DNA of 38,825 nt from Bacteroidales bacterium UBA3297. GTDB taxonomy: Bacteria; Bacteroidota; Bacteroidia; Bacteroidales; Paludibacteraceae. The translations under genes were made by a program, and so were the position numbers. Shown here piece after piece: positions 1-8,095 of this stretch. Numbering within the stretch: the first letter of the stretch is position 1; the number at the start of each line of letters is the position of its first letter. The notes under the pieces were generated by a model that had not been told where the DNA came from, made no database searches, and saw nothing but the letters and a program-made list of their open reading frames with translations. The stretch covers positions 1-38,825 of the forward strand of contig DETD01000021.1 in NCBI GenBank assembly GCA_002362105.1, given 5' to 3'.

Positions 1-719
1 GAAGTTGACCGTTATGCCTGGAAGGGACAGCGGAGCGTGTTTGTTGCCAAGTGTATCTGTCACCACCACGTCGTTGACCGTCCACTGGTAGATAGAGCAG
101 TCGCCTGCCACAACAGAGGCGTCTACTACAAGCGAAGCCCCGTCGCACACCACTGGCGGGAAGTCGGCAAACGCCACCTCGGCCGGAGTTTCCACCTCAA
201 ACACCACCTCGTTGGAGGATGCTGGCGCACAGACCTGCTGGCCCGTGGTTACCGCCATCACCGTAGAGGTCTGGTCGGCAGTAATCTGACCTTCCATTTC
301 TGTCAGACCCTCCCACGGCTCGAAAGCGGAGCCACCAGCGGTCTTACGCATCCACTTGACACCAGTCGCGTTTTCGGCGGTGGCGTTCAGCGTCAGTGGG
401 TCGCCCTTGCACACCAGCGCGCTCGATACACCGACCTCGACCGAAGGCATTTTCTCAATCTGGACCGACTTCTCCACCTCGATGGCCGGACACTCGGTGC
501 CCTCAACCACCAGCTGGTAGGTAGCGTCGCCCGTCAGCACGTCTGTCACCTGCTTTTCGGCAGACAGCGGCTGTCCGTCCTTCAACCACTTGAAAGAGTT
601 GTAATTCGTCAGCTGCATAGTGGCGTCGAGTTTCACCTCGCCGCCCTCGCACACCAACTGCGGCAAGTCGGCTATTTCAGCAGTGGCCTTCGGCTCCACC
701 TCTACACTAACACTGTTTG
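1..719 (-). repeat. Near-identical paralogous block, copy 1 (matches 22342-23060)
   Basis: Bases 1-719 align without gaps to 22342-23060. The first 111 bases are identical, and I count roughly 40 mismatches over the whole block by eye. The block codes for three to four Ig-like repeats in the same frame of both genes. Beyond 719 the two genes remain homologous but diverge sharply, as expected from gene conversion or a recent duplication of part of a gene. Confidence 0.9.
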
Positions 720-3700
720 GAAAAAAGTCGGGACACATCTCCGTTTCGCGTGAAGTCACCATAAACGAGGTCGATTCTTCCAATCCCCCCAAAGCGTCCA
801 CCTCAAACACCTCGAAAGGTTCGTTGCCAACCCTCTTCTTCCACACCAGTTGGTAATTCTTCGGGTTTTGCACCTCCAACTTCGGAGTTTCGCCCTCGCA
901 CACCAGCTCTTTTTCGGCCGACAGGAATATATCGAACGGATGTATAACATACACGCTGTCGCGGAAGACCTTGCTAGGACAGTAAGCACCTTCGACAACA
1001 AACTCGAACACAGTGTTTCCCTCTGGTATGTATATAAATTGATGGTCATCAGAAACAGATTCAATAATAGTCATAGGAGACATCTTTTCAGCGAAACCAT
1101 TGTCATAAACAGTCCATTCCCGTCCCTTGTACCATGGGTACAATGAACCATCACTATCAATCGGTGAAAGGTCAAGCGATTTCAGTACAATCTCAGTACC
1201 CAGGCATACTGTGTCAGGAATCGGCACCACCTCGAAATGCACAGAGTCTTCGACATAGACATTCAAAGGAGCTGTAACCACACTCTGGCAGGCCAACTGC
1301 CCCGTAGAAGATGCAACAATATCAACAGATTCGGTGGCAGAGAACGTCAGCGAGCTACCCGTCTCCGACATCACAGTATACTCGTCATCGTCTTTCTTCT
1401 TCTGCATCCATACAAAACCAGGCGAATTATCGACATTCACCGAAACAGAGATCTCCGAGTTAACACAAACCCCTTCATGATAGTGGTCTAGTTCAATATG
1501 AGGGCGTTGTTCAACCTTTGTGCTGACACTCTCCTCTACAACCGGACAAATGTCACCTTTAACGACAAAAGTGTAAGTAGCATCCTCGTTCGGCATTTCA
1601 TCAATACTGAGGTGATCAACACTGACCAGCGTTCCGTTCCTCCGCCACGAGACTTTGTTAGCGTTGGTCAACTGTGCGTCGGCGACCAAATGAACAATTT
1701 CGCCACGGCACACTATATCGGGCAATGGTTCAAGCGTTACAGACGCCTTTTTCTCAACTTTTATAGCAACAACAGGAGTATCGCGCGGACAAACCTGGGG
1801 GCCAGGATTGAATACGGCAAAATCAGCGTCATTCTTGATATTCACCTTTATTTCGCTATCTCCATCACCAAATTCAGAAAATTTGTCATCGCCCTTCGAC
1901 TTCCGCAACCATTGCAAAGGAGTGGAATAAAGTTCATTGGCCGTAAGGGTCACTTCGTCACCCTCACACACCTCAGTAGCACTGGCAGACAGTGAAAGTT
2001 CAATTTTAGGCTCCACTGTTGTGCCCACCGTTTTTTCAACGACCGGACAAACATCCCCATAAACAGAGAAAGTGTAGGTGGCATCGCTAGTCGGCGTATC
2101 AGTAAGACTTAATTCGGAGTCACTGAGCAGCACACCGTCCTTCTTCCAAGCGAAGGTGTTGGCATTCGACAATACAGCATCAGCATTCAGAGAAACCGAC
2201 GAGCCTTCACAAACCATCACAGGTAACAGAGTCACATTCACAACCGGCATCTTTTCGACAAAAATGCGAACATCCATTACATCAGAGGAGCAGAATCCAT
2301 CGGTAGCAGACAGCGTCAATTGCATATCGGACATTAAGTCCTCAATAATAGCATCAGCCCCCCCCTCATCATTGGGCGTTGACTCCTGAACAGAGTCCCA
2401 AATAAAAGAAGTAGGTTTTCCCGACAAAACGGTAACCTTCAGTTCCACATCACCTCCCTCACAAACCTTCACATCATCGATAGGTTTGAGAATAATTTCA
2501 GGGTGAACATTTATTTTGAATATAACCGTATCGGAAACGCACTTACCATCGGAGGCAACAAAGCCGTACCACGTAGTCTTGTCCGGAGAGCCAACCAATA
2601 ACTTGTTATCGACAGAATTGTCCCAAAAGGTCCAATCGTCATCACCTTCAGCCCTAACGAACCATTCTCGTTTCTCGATAGGGGCCTGGTTTGTTTGCAC
2701 CGCCTCCAAGCCAACAGCCAAACGTATGTGCGAACAGAACGTGAAATCGTCCTGAAGCGGTTTAAAGGTGGCCACCTGGCACGGTTGTTCGCACTCGATA
2801 GAAACTTGATTTGTAATAAGATATCCTTCCCCACAGATATTATCAGGAGTCCCTTTCTCAATCACTTTTTTCAGAATAGCGTCGTTTTTAGCAAGTACAG
2901 CCCGGAAAAGGGTTGGACCTTCAAAATTGTCGGTAAAGAGAAATTCTTTGGAAGTTTCATTATACTCGTTCCATGTTTTACCGTTATCGGACGAATACTG
3001 CCACAAGAAGGAATAACCCGAAGGATATCTTTTGTTCCAGTCATCAGCAAACAAAACAACATAATGGCTCAACGCATAGCAATCGTATGCCAATTGCTGC
3101 GTTTTAGAAATGGCATCGATACCAACTGAAGCAGCAGGCACAGTTTCGGCCTCCACTTGGGAAATAGTATTTGAAATAGAGATATAGTCACATCCATCGC
3201 TAAGCACGCCATTTTTCGAGAACTCATCAGCCTTACTCTTAGCCTCAGCAACCGAATTACCACCAACAACCACCAAACGGTACACCTCGCTTCCATTTTT
3301 CGGCGGTTCCCTTTCCAACACCGTTTTTTCAATACCACTAGCCTCAGCTATACTACTCCAAGTATAGCCATCGTCAGTAGAAAACTGCCAAAGGAAGTAA
3401 ACATTGTCATAAACCTTTTTCCATGAGTCTAGAAAGTCTGTATTACTTATAGCATACGAGGGTTGGCACAAAGAGCCAGACAATCCACTAACAATTATCG
3501 GTTGTTCGATTTCTACAGCATCATCCCTTTCCAACATGATATCGTCAACAGCAAAATCGTTGCCTCCATATTCAACACAATCATTTATTATTCTAATCTG
3601 AAGAACGTCGCCAGGAGCAGCCTCAAACTCAATAGAAGCTTGTCCCCATTCGCACATATCGTGTGCATGCTCAGTAGCAGATTTGGAGTATTTTTTCCCC

Positions 3701-4275
3701 CATTTGGGAATTTCAGAGTGTGGAATAAAATACGACGCCAACACTTCAGGATTGGCAGGGTCTTTCACATTAACCGCTTGAAGTGTTAGATCCGGAAATA
3801 TAGAATGTCCTGAAACATTGGCGACATACATACTGAAACGATACTTACGCTTATCACAAACCTCCAAATCGAGGTTATATTCGTACACAGGTAGGCCCGC
3901 TCCAGAAATAGCACCATTCACCACAAGCATTGCACCATTGGGGTTTCCCGTATGATCTCCACCAGGGTAAAAATTATAATGCACTTTCGGATTAACACTT
4001 TTCTTTTTTACGAAACTCCATAACGTACTATTCATAATTCCATATCGCGCCTCATCCAAATCACTTGTAGCAGCCAATATATAACCAGGCATAGACATAT
4101 TAGGGTTAGCGAAGTCTCTGACAACAGAGTCTTCCACCACTCCAAAGTCGTCCTGCCACACAATGTTATAAGCAGCATAAGATTTTCTTGGACTAAATAA
4201 GACACAGGCTACTACAATTAGATACAGACACAAGACCCTATTACCAAAGGTTGTCTTTTTGCGACAATAATTCAT
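1..4275 (-). CDS. Giant secreted Ig-like repeat protein A (3' end outside window)
   Basis: An uninterrupted frame of 1425 codons runs from the ATG at 4275 to base 1 with no stop, so the C-terminus lies outside the window. The start gives a clean signal peptide ending in SYA|AYN. Next comes an N-terminal domain also present at 8096-11797 and 21292-27147 (YNIVWQDDFGVVEDSVVRDF; later VDDIMLERDD), which resembles a jelly-roll binding module. Two modules follow with FLWQFSTDDGYTW and FLWQYSSDNGKTW, then about eleven Ig-like repeats of roughly 80-90 residues, most opening with VC.G. These fit the family of Ig-like domains associated with CHU_C sorting domains. Alignment to 22342 suggests about 350 residues are missing, presumably including the type IX sorting domain seen in the paralogue. 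It is probably exported and cell-surface attached. The function is unknown; adhesion is a guess. Confidence 0.88.
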   Translation of the reverse strand, partial: MNYCRKKTTFGNRVLCLYLIVVACVLFSPRKSYAAYNIVWQDDFGVVEDSVVRDFANPNMSMPGYILAATSDLDEARYGIMNSTLWSFVKKKSVNPKVHYNFYPGGDHTGNPNGAMLVVNGAISGAGLPVYEYNLDLEVCDKRKYRFSMYVANVSGHSIFPDLTLQAVNVKDPANPEVLASYFIPHSEIPKWGKKYSKSATEHAHDMCEWGQASIEFEAAPGDVLQIRIINDCVEYGGNDFAVDDIMLERDDAVEIEQPIIVSGLSGSLCQPSYAISNTDFLDSWKKVYDNVYFLWQFSTDDGYTWSSIAEASGIEKTVLEREPPKNGSEVYRLVVVGGNSVAEAKSKADEFSKNGVLSDGCDYISISNTISQVEAETVPAASVGIDAISKTQQLAYDCYALSHYVVLFADDWNKRYPSGYSFLWQYSSDNGKTWNEYNETSKEFLFTDNFEGPTLFRAVLAKNDAILKKVIEKGTPDNICGEGYLITNQVSIECEQPCQVATFKPLQDDFTFCSHIRLAVGLEAVQTNQAPIEKREWFVRAEGDDDWTFWDNSVDNKLLVGSPDKTTWYGFVASDGKCVSDTVIFKINVHPEIILKPIDDVKVCEGGDVELKVTVLSGKPTSFIWDSVQESTPNDEGGADAIIEDLMSDMQLTLSATDGFCSSDVMDVRIFVEKMPVVNVTLLPVMVCEGSSVSLNADAVLSNANTFAWKKDGVLLSDSELSLTDTPTSDATYTFSVYGDVCPVVEKTVGTTVEPKIELSLSASATEVCEGDEVTLTANELYSTPLQWLRKSKGDDKFSEFGDGDSEIKVNIKNDADFAVFNPGPQVCPRDTPVVAIKVEKKASVTLEPLPDIVCRGEIVHLVADAQLTNANKVSWRRNGTLVSVDHLSIDEMPNEDATYTFVVKGDICPVVEESVSTKVEQRPHIELDHYHEGVCVNSEISVSVNVDNSPGFVWMQKKKDDDEYTVMSETGSSLTFSATESVDIVASSTGQLACQSVVTAPLNVYVEDSVHFEVVPIPDTVCLGTEIVLKSLDLSPIDSDGSLYPWYKGREWTVYDNGFAEKMSPMTIIESVSDDHQFIYIPEGNTVFEFVVEGAYCPSKVFRDSVYVIHPFDIFLSAEKELVCEGETPKLEVQNPKNYQLVWKKRVGNEPFEVFEVDALGGLEESTSFMVTSRETEMCPDFFPNSVSVEVEPKATAEIADLPQLVCEGGEVKLDATMQLTNYNSFKWLKDGQPLSAEKQVTDVLTGDATYQLVVEGTECPAIEVEKSVQIEKMPSVEVGVSSALVCKGDPLTLNATAENATGVKWMRKTAGGSAFEPWEGLTEMEGQITADQTSTVMAVTTGQQVCAPASSNEVVFEVETPAEVAFADFPPVVCDGASLVVDASVVAGDCSIYQWTVNDVVVTDTLGNKHAPLSLPGITVNF

Positions 4276-4338
4276 TTTACGCTTTTAACTTTTGTAAAGT
4301 TTAACAAAAAACATTTAGGCATATAAAATACACTTTTA

Positions 4339-4346
4339 CAAAGTTA
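4339..4346 (-). promoter_or_regulatory. Predicted -7 box of the repeat gene A promoter
   Basis: On the minus strand this reads TAACTTTG, a match to the Bacteroidota -7 consensus TAnnTTTG, about 65 bases upstream of the ATG at 4275. ATTTTATTGTT (plus strand, 4355-4365) lies 8 bases beyond it. The same word sits at the same distance from the -7 box of paralogue B. Confidence 0.55.
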
Positions 4347-4591
4347 GCAAAATGATTTTATTGTTTTACAAAAAAGCAGGCAAAACAGATTGAGAATCAC
4401 CGCATCAGGGAGCATGCCGAAGTACTTGCAACCATTTCTTCCTTTACCTACCAAATACAACAGGAAGGTTAAACCACAGAAACCGGGCTCACAAACAATG
4501 GGGATTTACGCCTCCAATATCCTCAAAAATGATGATGGAGAGCAATGTAGAAACACGGTAATTTTGCGCCCGAAAAGAAAATATATATAAT
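4347..4591 (+). other. Leader region of the TonB receptor; possible degenerate riboswitch
   Basis: About 245 bases lie between the repeat gene A promoter and the receptor start, with no convincing gene. A 66-codon frame at 4390-4590 shows no family resemblance or start signal. Bases 4461-4490 (GGAAGG, then CACAGAAACCGGGCT) resemble the 3' end of a cobalamin riboswitch, where GGGAAGG is followed by a CAGgAgACCuGCC-like block. The other conserved boxes (GCCACTG and the AAnGGGAA stretch) are not clearly present and the spacing is short. The riboswitch reading is weak; the region may simply be an untranslated leader. Confidence 0.22.
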
Positions 4592-6709
4592 ATGGAAGTA
4601 AAAAGACTTGTAGTTGTAGTAGCGACACCTATACTTGCAACGACCAACACGAACGCGCAAAACGCAGACGATGACATACTTACGGAACTGGAGGCGGTTA
4701 CCGTTGTCGGACATGACGAAGTCCGACAAATGCGGGAAGCTGCTATGCCGATTTCGGTCATTTCTGTCAAACAACTAGAAGGAACAACAACCAACATTAA
4801 TGATGCACTGGCCCGGACAACGGGCATAACGGTGCGGAACACGGGAGGCGTGGGTAGCGCCTCGAGAATATCGGTCCGCGGACTGGAAGGCAAGCGTATG
4901 GGTATTTATATTGATGAGGCTGCCATTGGCCAACTTAGCGACTACATGTCGCTTAACGATGTACCTACCGATATGATTGAACGTATTGAAGTCTATAAAG
5001 GCATTGTACCCTACCGATTTGGAGGCTCGGCACTGGGAGGTGCGGTGAACGTAGTCACAAAAGAATATCCGCCAGTCTATCTGGATGCGAGTTACGAGAT
5101 TGCCTCATTTAACACGCACAAGTTGAACACCGCATTTAAACGAAACAACAAGAAAACAGGCCTCCAGTTCGGCCTTGGAGGCGTACTGACCTATTCCGAC
5201 AACGACTATGAGATGAAATTGCAGAACCTCGACAACCGTGTAGTGAAACGCGACCACGACCAATTTAAGAAAGCCATGGTCGGCGGCTCACTCAAAGCAA
5301 CCAAATGGTATTTCGACGAGGCAAAACTAGAACTAATCTATACAGCGAACCGTGCAGAAATACAAGGTATCGATTTCGACATACGGGAAGCCTATACCCA
5401 TGGGCAGGCTGCCATTTCTGCCCTCACCCTAAAAAAAGACAATTTTCTGGCAAAGGGGCTTGACTTCGATTTCGATGCCTGCTATAGTTACGGACGGAAC
5501 GGCTTGTACGATGCCGCCCCCTTCAGGTACGACTGGGACGGGAACCGCTATAACGCAGTTTCCGCTTACGGAGGAGAACAAGGGAATTATGCTTCAGACT
5601 CTGATAACCGCACACACGACTTTACCTCAAAACTGAATTTGAACTACTTGTTGAACAAGTACAACACTTTCAACCTGAATGTGTATGGCACACATACACG
5701 ACAGAAACCTGAAAATGAGTTGATGGACAAATCGTTTGGCTACCAGACCAATTTTCCGAGCCACATGTCGAGTCTGACCGTTGGCTTCTCATACGACCTG
5801 ACACTATTGGACGGCAAGTTCATGAGTGCCACCACCATCAAAAACTTCACCTATACCTCCGACACACGAGTGCTGGAACAGACCTTCGTCAATAACCCTA
5901 CAGACATCAGCCTTAGCCGTAATTACTGGGGTGGAAGTGAATCGCTGCGCTACAAGTTCAGCAAACGGTTGCTTGCCAAGGCATCGTTCAGTTCAGAGGT
6001 GAGAATCCCTACTTCCGAGGAACTGGTCGGGAACGGCTACTCCATTTTGCCTGCCACCAACCTTGAACCGGAGCGTTGCAACGGACTTAACGCAGGTTTG
6101 CTCTACCACCGCAACAATAAATTTGGTTTTATAGAGGTAGAGGCCAACTACTTCCTTAACGAACTTCAGAACATGATCCGCTATCAGGCGGATATGATTC
6201 CATCGATGGCGCGGTATGCCAATTTTGGAACGGTGGACACCAAAGGTGTGGAACTTGAGTTTAAGGGCGATGTCTCCTCTTTCCTCTATGTCTATGCCAA
6301 TGGCACCTACCAAGATTTGCGGGACCGACGTAAGCATGAAACAGGTTCAGAGGCCGAAAATCCAACCTACAACAAACGTATGCCAAACATTCCGTACCTG
6401 CTTGCCAATGCCGGCATTGAGTTGCACAAAGAGAATATTTTTGGTGGGAAGGAACAGAACAGCCGTTTCCTAGTCGATGCCTCCTACATCCACGAGTATT
6501 TCTACGACTTTGAGATGAGCAAGTACCAGGACCGAAAAATACCAACATCGCTCACATTTGACGCTGGCATTGAGCACAGTTTCAAAAACGATATGTGGAC
6601 GCTCTCTTTCAAGGCTAAAAACTTGACAGACCGCACAGTCTATTCCGACCTTAACCGTCCTCTACCCGGCAGAAATTTCGCCTTCAAGGTGAGGTATGTG
6701 ATGAAGTAA
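4592..6709 (+). CDS. TonB-dependent outer-membrane receptor
   Basis: A 705-residue receptor of usual length for a siderophore, heme or cobalamin transporter. A short, somewhat atypical signal peptide (cleavage near TNAQ|NA) precedes a TonB-box-like segment (LEAVTVVG, about residues 34-41). The plug domain covers roughly 45-155: INDALARTTGITVR, RISVRGLEGKRMGIYIDE, and IERIEVYKGIVPYRFGGSAL. The 22-strand-type barrel follows and ends in an aromatic/basic tail (FKVRYVMK) typical of outer-membrane insertion. It lacks the N-terminal carboxypeptidase-like domain of SusC proteins, so polysaccharide import is unlikely. A lipoprotein gene follows after 44 bases, presumably in the same operon. The substrate is unresolved; heme, xenosiderophore and cobalamin are all possible. 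An upstream in-frame stop supports the start at 4592. Confidence 0.92.
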   Translation: MEVKRLVVVVATPILATTNTNAQNADDDILTELEAVTVVGHDEVRQMREAAMPISVISVKQLEGTTTNINDALARTTGITVRNTGGVGSASRISVRGLEGKRMGIYIDEAAIGQLSDYMSLNDVPTDMIERIEVYKGIVPYRFGGSALGGAVNVVTKEYPPVYLDASYEIASFNTHKLNTAFKRNNKKTGLQFGLGGVLTYSDNDYEMKLQNLDNRVVKRDHDQFKKAMVGGSLKATKWYFDEAKLELIYTANRAEIQGIDFDIREAYTHGQAAISALTLKKDNFLAKGLDFDFDACYSYGRNGLYDAAPFRYDWDGNRYNAVSAYGGEQGNYASDSDNRTHDFTSKLNLNYLLNKYNTFNLNVYGTHTRQKPENELMDKSFGYQTNFPSHMSSLTVGFSYDLTLLDGKFMSATTIKNFTYTSDTRVLEQTFVNNPTDISLSRNYWGGSESLRYKFSKRLLAKASFSSEVRIPTSEELVGNGYSILPATNLEPERCNGLNAGLLYHRNNKFGFIEVEANYFLNELQNMIRYQADMIPSMARYANFGTVDTKGVELEFKGDVSSFLYVYANGTYQDLRDRRKHETGSEAENPTYNKRMPNIPYLLANAGIELHKENIFGGKEQNSRFLVDASYIHEYFYDFEMSKYQDRKIPTSLTFDAGIEHSFKNDMWTLSFKAKNLTDRTVYSDLNRPLPGRNFAFKVRYVMK

Positions 6710-6753
6710 GAAGCAACAGACTTTTAGAGATAATTTTTAACAATAAGTTAGAC

Positions 6754-7974
6754 ATGAAAACGAAGTATTTATTATTAGCTTTAGCCTTCACGGGGCTTTT
6801 CACCAGTTGCGAGGATGAAGAGGACGACAACTCACTGCCTGCATCTGGAAAAATCCTTATATCCACCACAGTGACCAACCCTTCAGGTGACAGCGGCAGT
6901 GGCTACTTGCAGGCCATCAGCTATTTTGGCGGTGGCGTTAAATACCTAAACAAGAATGCCATTCCGCTCGGTTTTGGCTCCTATCCGTGTGTATGCAAGA
7001 GCGGGAACATCTATGTTTTCCCCGATTACATGGGTGGAACTGAGTTGAAACTGAAACGCTATGTGCTGAACAGCGCCCAACAGCTTGAGCTGAAAGGCTC
7101 AATGCCCCTTCCCGCCAATTCGAGTGCGGCAATTGTTGTAGAGGCCAGTCCGGAGAAAGCCTATGTTTGTTGCCAGAGTTTGGATTTGATTATAGCCTTC
7201 AACCCTAAAACGATGAAGGAACTCAACAGAATAGATGTTTCTTCTCTTCGCAACGATGGGGTTTCAGCCTATCCGGGTGCCATGTATGTTCGGGACAACA
7301 TTCTGTATGTAGCCTTAGAGCAGTACAATTCGCAATGGATGCCAACGGAGAATGCTATTGAAATGGCACTCTACGATGTTACCGATGACAGTTTCATTAA
7401 ACGAATCCGTAACACCTCGCTCGGCATTTGCGCTCCAACGCGCCCCATCGATAACCAGTCTATTTTTGAAGATGAGAACGGAGATATCTACATCAACTGT
7501 GTGGGTTCTTTCGGCTACATACCAGGGTTAAATGCCGGTATTGCACGTATAAAGAAAGGTGAAACAGAATTTGATGACAGCTATACTTTCAACTTTTCTA
7601 CAACAAAGGTGGACGGTCTGCCTTGTGACTATCTCGATATTTTGGCAAAGTGCCAATACACGTCCAATGGTATTCTTTACGCCTATGGTTACGCAATCGG
7701 TTTAGACCCTAACAACACCAACACCTATACTGCACGTACGGGAGCTCCTGTGATTGTCGATCTCCGCAATAAGACTGTGAAGGTTATAGAAGGCCTTCCA
7801 CGCTCAAATGGTCATGGTATTGCTATGGGCATACACAAAGGAAAAATTGTTTATGGCTCGGCCAACGAGGCTTACAACGGATTCTGTACGTATGACCCGG
7901 CAACCGGAGAAATAGAGAAAAAGGTGATAACTGTAGAGGGTTTCCCATCTTTCTTCTACAGTTTCGAGAACTAA
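6754..7974 (+). CDS. Surface beta-propeller-like lipoprotein partner of the TonB receptor (DUF4374-like)
   Basis: 406 residues with a lipobox (LFTSC, Cys19) followed at once by EDEEDD, an acidic stretch like the lipoprotein export signal that sends Bacteroidota lipoproteins to the cell surface. The rest is built of repeating beta-rich units (for example SGYLQAISYFGG, NIYVFPDYMGG, KAYVCCQSLDLIIAFNP, ILYVALEQYNS), consistent with a beta-propeller. In this phylum such lipoproteins encoded beside a TonB receptor capture the ligand: XusB and FusB (DUF4374) for siderophores, BtuG for cobalamin. The pattern looks closer to DUF4374, but I cannot exclude a BtuG-type protein. No PepSY inner-membrane partner follows, unlike the xus operon; a terminator closes the pair. 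Confidence 0.75.
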   Translation: MKTKYLLLALAFTGLFTSCEDEEDDNSLPASGKILISTTVTNPSGDSGSGYLQAISYFGGGVKYLNKNAIPLGFGSYPCVCKSGNIYVFPDYMGGTELKLKRYVLNSAQQLELKGSMPLPANSSAAIVVEASPEKAYVCCQSLDLIIAFNPKTMKELNRIDVSSLRNDGVSAYPGAMYVRDNILYVALEQYNSQWMPTENAIEMALYDVTDDSFIKRIRNTSLGICAPTRPIDNQSIFEDENGDIYINCVGSFGYIPGLNAGIARIKKGETEFDDSYTFNFSTTKVDGLPCDYLDILAKCQYTSNGILYAYGYAIGLDPNNTNTYTARTGAPVIVDLRNKTVKVIEGLPRSNGHGIAMGIHKGKIVYGSANEAYNGFCTYDPATGEIEKKVITVEGFPSFFYSFEN

Positions 7975-7997
7975 AAAAAGTTTACCATAATTTATAT

Positions 7998-8045
7998 AAA
8001 AAAGACTTTGGACACGCCATCAAGGTGTATCCAAAGTCTTTTTTT
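7998..8045. terminator. Bidirectional intrinsic terminator
   Basis: A stem of about 18 base pairs runs from AAAGACTTTGGACACGCC to GGTGTATCCAAAGTCTTT with a five-base loop. It is flanked by an A-run on the left and a T-run on the right, so it can end transcription from both strands. It sits between the convergent lipoprotein gene (ends 7974) and repeat gene B (ends 8096). Confidence 0.88.
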
Positions 8046-8095
8046 GATAAGCAGACGCCGTTACAGCCGTCTGTAAACTATACAATAGAGAGCCT

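Noticed and set aside
4390..4590. 66-codon frame ahead of the TonB receptor
   Set aside because: No family resemblance, no ribosome site, and it occupies a likely untranslated leader.
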